Shown: one piece after another, positions 5,407 to 7,861 of the stretch
Layout: the number at the start of each line of letters is the position of its first letter
How positions within the stretch are numbered: position 1 is the first letter of the stretch
Assembly: GCA_002377025.1 (NCBI GenBank)
Contig: DFPA01000049.1
Coordinates: 1 to 7,861, forward strand
Reading direction: 5' to 3'
Length of the DNA: 7,861 nt
Source of the DNA: Patescibacteria group bacterium UBA3527
GTDB lineage: Bacteria; Patescibacteriota; Minisyncoccia; Phycocordibacterales; UBA918
The notes under the pieces: model-generated
Database searches by the model: none
The model's input: only the letters and a program-made list of their open reading frames with translations
What the model was told of the DNA's origin: nothing
Made by a program: the position numbers and the translations under genes

Positions 5407-5877
5407 CTATTCTACTTTCAGAAGTTTATACTTCTGCTTCCCATTCACGGTCTCAAATTCAATTTCCTCTCCTTTACTCTTTCCCATCAAAGCTTCGCCA
5501 AGTGGTGACAGATAAGATAGCTTGTGTTCATGGATATTTGCTTCTTCAGAACCTACAATCGTGTAGCACACGTCTACCTTCTCTTTATCCTTACGCAAAC
5601 AAACTTCAGAACCAAGAGCCACCACCCCGCCTTTCTTATCATGTGCAACTATCTTTGCTTCTTTCATTACCTGCTCAAGATGCGCAATGCGCTCCTCGAT
5701 AGCAGCCTGCATATCACGAGCTTCTTGATACTCCGCGTTTTCTGAAAGATCACCAAGACTTCTGGCATACTCCAAAGACTCAGCTACCTCCTTGCGACGC
5801 ACGGTCTTCAAGTGCTCAAGTTCTTTCTTTAGTTCTTCAAATTTTTCCGAAGTTAGATACGATTGTGTGTCATTCAT
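5407..5877 (-). CDS. greA: Transcription elongation factor GreA
   Basis: A 156-residue factor that enters the secondary channel of RNA polymerase and stimulates cleavage of backtracked transcripts; the usual length is about 158. The N-terminal antiparallel coiled coil (about 8-75) carries the tip motif GDLSENAEYQEARD (42-55) with acidic residues D43 and E46, equivalent to the catalytic pair of E. coli GreA. The C-terminal FKBP-like domain (about 82-156) contains the expected SYLSPLGEALMGKSKGEE stretch. The first ATG gives the typical N-terminus (YLTSEKFEELKKEL). No strong Shine-Dalgarno is visible. The gene is separated from mrdA by 68 bases that contain a good promoter, so it can be expressed independently of the elongation genes. 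A 189-base gap to lysS follows. Confidence 0.96.
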   Translation of the reverse strand: MNDTQSYLTSEKFEELKKELEHLKTVRRKEVAESLEYARSLGDLSENAEYQEARDMQAAIEERIAHLEQVMKEAKIVAHDKKGGVVALGSEVCLRKDKEKVDVCYTIVGSEEANIHEHKLSYLSPLGEALMGKSKGEEIEFETVNGKQKYKLLKVE

Positions 5878-5908
5878 AGTCGATTGCTACGTTGCTTTTA
5901 GTGCAGTC

Positions 5909-5936
5909 ATTATACGCACAAATAATCACAGGTCAA
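5909..5936 (-). promoter_or_regulatory. greAp: Sigma-70-type promoter of greA
   Basis: TTGACC (5936-5931) and a perfect TATAAT (5914-5909) are separated by 16 bases on the minus strand, within the mrdA-greA gap. Transcription would start near 5902, giving a leader of about 25 bases. It is the best promoter match seen in the window. Confidence 0.8.
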
Positions 5937-5945
5937 CGAAATTCC

Positions 5946-7616
5946 CTAACTGTTGATAAGTTCCGGCCTGTTTTCGCTTATCCATTGCATTACATCTCCC
6001 ATAATTCTTGTGGCTCCCAAACTATTTGAACGTGGAGCCTTGTCCATGAGAAGGACAAAAGCATACTCCGGTTCTTCATATGGCCAAAAGCCCGCTGCCC
6101 AGGAGTTTACAAAGGCATTATCAGCTCCAAGTTCTGCCGTGCCGGACTTGGCAGCTATAGCCACATCATTCCGCTCCAAAGCCCTGGCAGTACCACCGTC
6201 AAAGTTAACGGTCTTTCGCATACCTTCATGAACTATCTGCAAATAGTCAGGGTTAAGCATTAACTCTTCATACTCTCCCACTTCACCAAGTTCAAAATGA
6301 GGCGTGAAAAGTTTACCTCCATTAGCGAGCGCACTATAAGCGCTAAGCATCTGAATCGGAGTAGTCAAAAAACCGTACTGTCCAATAGCAGTAAAATATG
6401 TGTCACCCAAGCGCCAGTCATCTTGAAACACCTCTCTTTTCCACTCGGGGTCAGGCACCACACCCGCTTGTTCGTTGGCAAGGATCACCCCGGTTTTACT
6501 ACCCAAACCAAACATTCTAAAATACCGACTAAGCTTAGTGATACCCAAACCATCCTGATCCTCGAAGCCTCCGCCGATGATATAGAAATAGACGTTGGAG
6601 GAAAATGCGATCGCTTCGCGCATTGTCATCTTGCCATGTGCGCGCCAGTCGTTAAAAATAGTTGGATTACTCGGATTATACGGATTGGGAATTGTAATAC
6701 TACCGGTACTGATGATCACCTTGTCCGGTGAGATGATATCTTCCGCTAAAGCTGCATAAGCAACAATCGGCTTCACAATTGAGCCGGGAGTATACGCTCC
6801 CGCTACCACTTTGTTCAAAAATGGGAAGCGATCGTCATTGTTATACTCCGCAATCAGCTCAACATCGTCACCGTCAGCCATTACTTCCGGGTCGTACGAT
6901 GGGTAACTTGTAAGTGCTATGATCTCGCCGGTGCGCACATTCATAATCGCACCCGCACCACTGCGAAAACCGGCGGCCTTAGAAGAAGTAGCAATCAATT
7001 GATACATGGCTTCGGACAGACCTGCATCAACCGACAGACGGAGTTCTTTACCGGGTACAGTCGGCTCGACAATACCGGAAGAAACAATGTCCCCGTAAAC
7101 GTCTCTTTCTACAAGCTGTTTCCCGTTAGCACCGGAAAGAAGCTCGTTGTATGAGCTCTCTATCCCATTACGGCCAATGTACTCGGTACGGAAGTAAAAG
7201 CCGCTACTATCTTTCATCGGATAACTAACATACCCCAACAACTGTCCTAAACCCAGCCTGTCGGTATATGCTCGCACCGGAAAAGTGTACTCATCGGTAT
7301 AATCCTGTTCATTCCAAGCCAACGGCTCTCCGTTTCTGTCATATATGACTCCTCGTTCGGCGATAATAGTCACCTCATCCAAACTGTTTTGCTCACTGAG
7401 AGTAAAATTTTCGTTGCCGTTAACTACCTGTAAGTTAAACAACCGCCACAGAAACCAAAATACTATCAGGAGAAATATAAATCCAATAACGTACACATTC
7501 CGTCGCAGTAGGGGTAGCTCCAGTCTTCCCTCCATTCTGGCTTGATCAAAAGAAGATACATTGGCGGAGTCCAGAAGTATTTGCTCAAAGTCTACTGGTT
7601 TATTCCTTCTAAACAT
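5946..7616 (-). CDS. mrdA: Elongation-specific peptidoglycan transpeptidase PBP2 (MrdA)
   Basis: A 556-residue class B penicillin-binding protein that cross-links lateral-wall peptidoglycan with the Rod complex. A cytoplasmic tail of about 40 residues precedes one membrane segment (about 41-62). The pedestal holds the conserved AERGVIYDRNGEPLAWN motif (86-102) and the YIGRNGIESSYNELLSG segment (146-162). The transpeptidase domain runs from about 220 to 545 with S279-I-V-K282, S339-S-N341 and K490-S-G-T493. It is shorter than E. coli PBP2 (633), mainly in the pedestal. The intact DRNG box, the KSG triad and the neighbouring membrane protein favour PBP2 over FtsI, and a separate FtsI lies in the dcw block. 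Its ATG overlaps the end of the upstream gene by 8 bases, suggesting translational coupling. No terminator is seen before greA. Confidence 0.92.
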   Translation of the reverse strand: MFRRNKPVDFEQILLDSANVSSFDQARMEGRLELPLLRRNVYVIGFIFLLIVFWFLWRLFNLQVVNGNENFTLSEQNSLDEVTIIAERGVIYDRNGEPLAWNEQDYTDEYTFPVRAYTDRLGLGQLLGYVSYPMKDSSGFYFRTEYIGRNGIESSYNELLSGANGKQLVERDVYGDIVSSGIVEPTVPGKELRLSVDAGLSEAMYQLIATSSKAAGFRSGAGAIMNVRTGEIIALTSYPSYDPEVMADGDDVELIAEYNNDDRFPFLNKVVAGAYTPGSIVKPIVAYAALAEDIISPDKVIISTGSITIPNPYNPSNPTIFNDWRAHGKMTMREAIAFSSNVYFYIIGGGFEDQDGLGITKLSRYFRMFGLGSKTGVILANEQAGVVPDPEWKREVFQDDWRLGDTYFTAIGQYGFLTTPIQMLSAYSALANGGKLFTPHFELGEVGEYEELMLNPDYLQIVHEGMRKTVNFDGGTARALERNDVAIAAKSGTAELGADNAFVNSWAAGFWPYEEPEYAFVLLMDKAPRSNSLGATRIMGDVMQWISENRPELINS

Positions 7617-7842
7617 ACAATCGAGGTCTTACAAGCTCAATTCCCAACAAAATAGCAAATACAGTCAAAGTAAATGTGAAAGTGCCGACGGGTACAAACA
7701 TCACATCAATTAGGAAAGATAGGAACAACATTTCCAAAGCAAAATAATGTACAGAATACAAGAACACAGGTACTAACCAAAGCCAAAATGGTAAGTAAAA
7801 AGCGGCTATGGAAATGGCTAGAAAAAACATTACTCTTATCAT
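7609..7842 (-). CDS. Small polytopic membrane protein in the mreD position
   Basis: A 77-residue, very hydrophobic protein with about three membrane segments (roughly 4-27, 30-50 and 54-70) and a short basic tail (VRPRLYV). Nothing in it is diagnostic. It lies directly upstream of mrdA, overlapping it by 8 bases, and its ATG overlaps the stop of a preceding reading frame as ATGA. In many bacteria the order is mreC-mreD-mrdA, so a reduced MreD-like subunit of the elongation machinery is the best guess; the SFLIDVMFVP stretch faintly recalls the conserved acidic position of MreD. Canonical MreD has about 160-170 residues and 5-6 membrane segments, so this is half size. The start at 7842 is preferred over an internal ATG (codon 5) because of the ATGA overlap. 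The in-frame sequence upstream is open to the window edge, so a longer protein is not excluded. Confidence 0.5.
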   Translation of the reverse strand: MIRVMFFLAISIAAFYLPFWLWLVPVFLYSVHYFALEMLFLSFLIDVMFVPVGTFTFTLTVFAILLGIELVRPRLYV

Positions 7843-7861
7843 AGTTCTTCGTCGTTGTTCG
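7839..7861 (-). CDS. C-terminal end of an upstream gene (possibly mreC), cut by window edge
   Basis: One minus-strand frame reads N-N-D-E-E-L and then TGA, followed directly by TAA. The TGA overlaps the ATG of the next gene as ATGA, the same overlap seen at rsmH-ftsL. Only six codons are visible, too few for recognition. Gene order elsewhere (mreC-mreD-mrdA) suggests mreC, but that is inference from position alone. Confidence 0.3.

Noticed and set aside
1..7861. Recoded UGA, as in Gracilibacteria or Absconditabacteria
   Set aside because: TGA ends rsmH exactly at the expected family C-terminus, and no in-frame TGA interrupts any of the recognised genes.
1..7861. CRISPR arrays, insertion sequences, tRNA or rRNA genes, defence systems
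   Set aside because: No spaced long repeats, transposase-like frames, cloverleaf patterns or unexplained gaps over 300 bases were seen; the largest gap (3480-3762) is accounted for by regulatory sites and a terminator.

Overview
The window is a compact stretch of bacterial chromosome with all genes on the minus strand. It encodes cell-wall synthesis and division functions plus two housekeeping genes. The best guess for the source is a Candidate Phyla Radiation (Patescibacteria) bacterium, probably of the Parcubacteria type. The clues are short family members, a FtsI whose N-terminal motif reads RGNIFFTTKDG, an RsmH with GKGFSFSSDEPLLMTF in place of the usual LDMRM-type motif, a LysRS ending in GFGERLFSFLLDKPLRET, and a 77-residue protein in the mreD position. 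This assignment rests on remembered family features and was not tested by a search. TGA works as a stop codon (rsmH), so the UGA-recoding CPR lineages are unlikely.

Layout in the direction of transcription (right to left): the last codons of an unidentified gene, possibly mreC (7861-7839); a small membrane protein in the mreD position (7842-7609); the elongation transpeptidase PBP2/MrdA (7616-5946); greA behind its own good promoter (5877-5407); a 189-base gap with a long hairpin; lysS (5217-3763); a lysS terminator; a regulatory region with tandem MraZ boxes; then the start of a dcw (division and cell wall) cluster: mraZ (3479-3045), rsmH (3016-2141), a FtsL-like protein (2144-1830), ftsI (1824-106) and a Mur ligase cut by the window edge (104-1).

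The genes form three likely transcription blocks. The rod-elongation block (mre-like genes and mrdA) is joined by ATGA and 8-base overlaps. greA and lysS each seem to have their own promoter, and lysS lies between two long GC-rich hairpins. The dcw block starts at the MraZ-box region and is tightly packed (4-base overlap, then 5-base and 1-base gaps). The most informative non-coding signal is upstream of mraZ: four in-phase 10-base repeats of the type AAAGTGK-N3, two further GTGG units and TATACT -10 elements, which predicts autoregulation of the dcw operon by MraZ. I found no mobile element, CRISPR array, RNA gene or clearly new system. Most coding content is conserved housekeeping; what merits a second look is in the intergenic regions and in family-level deviations.
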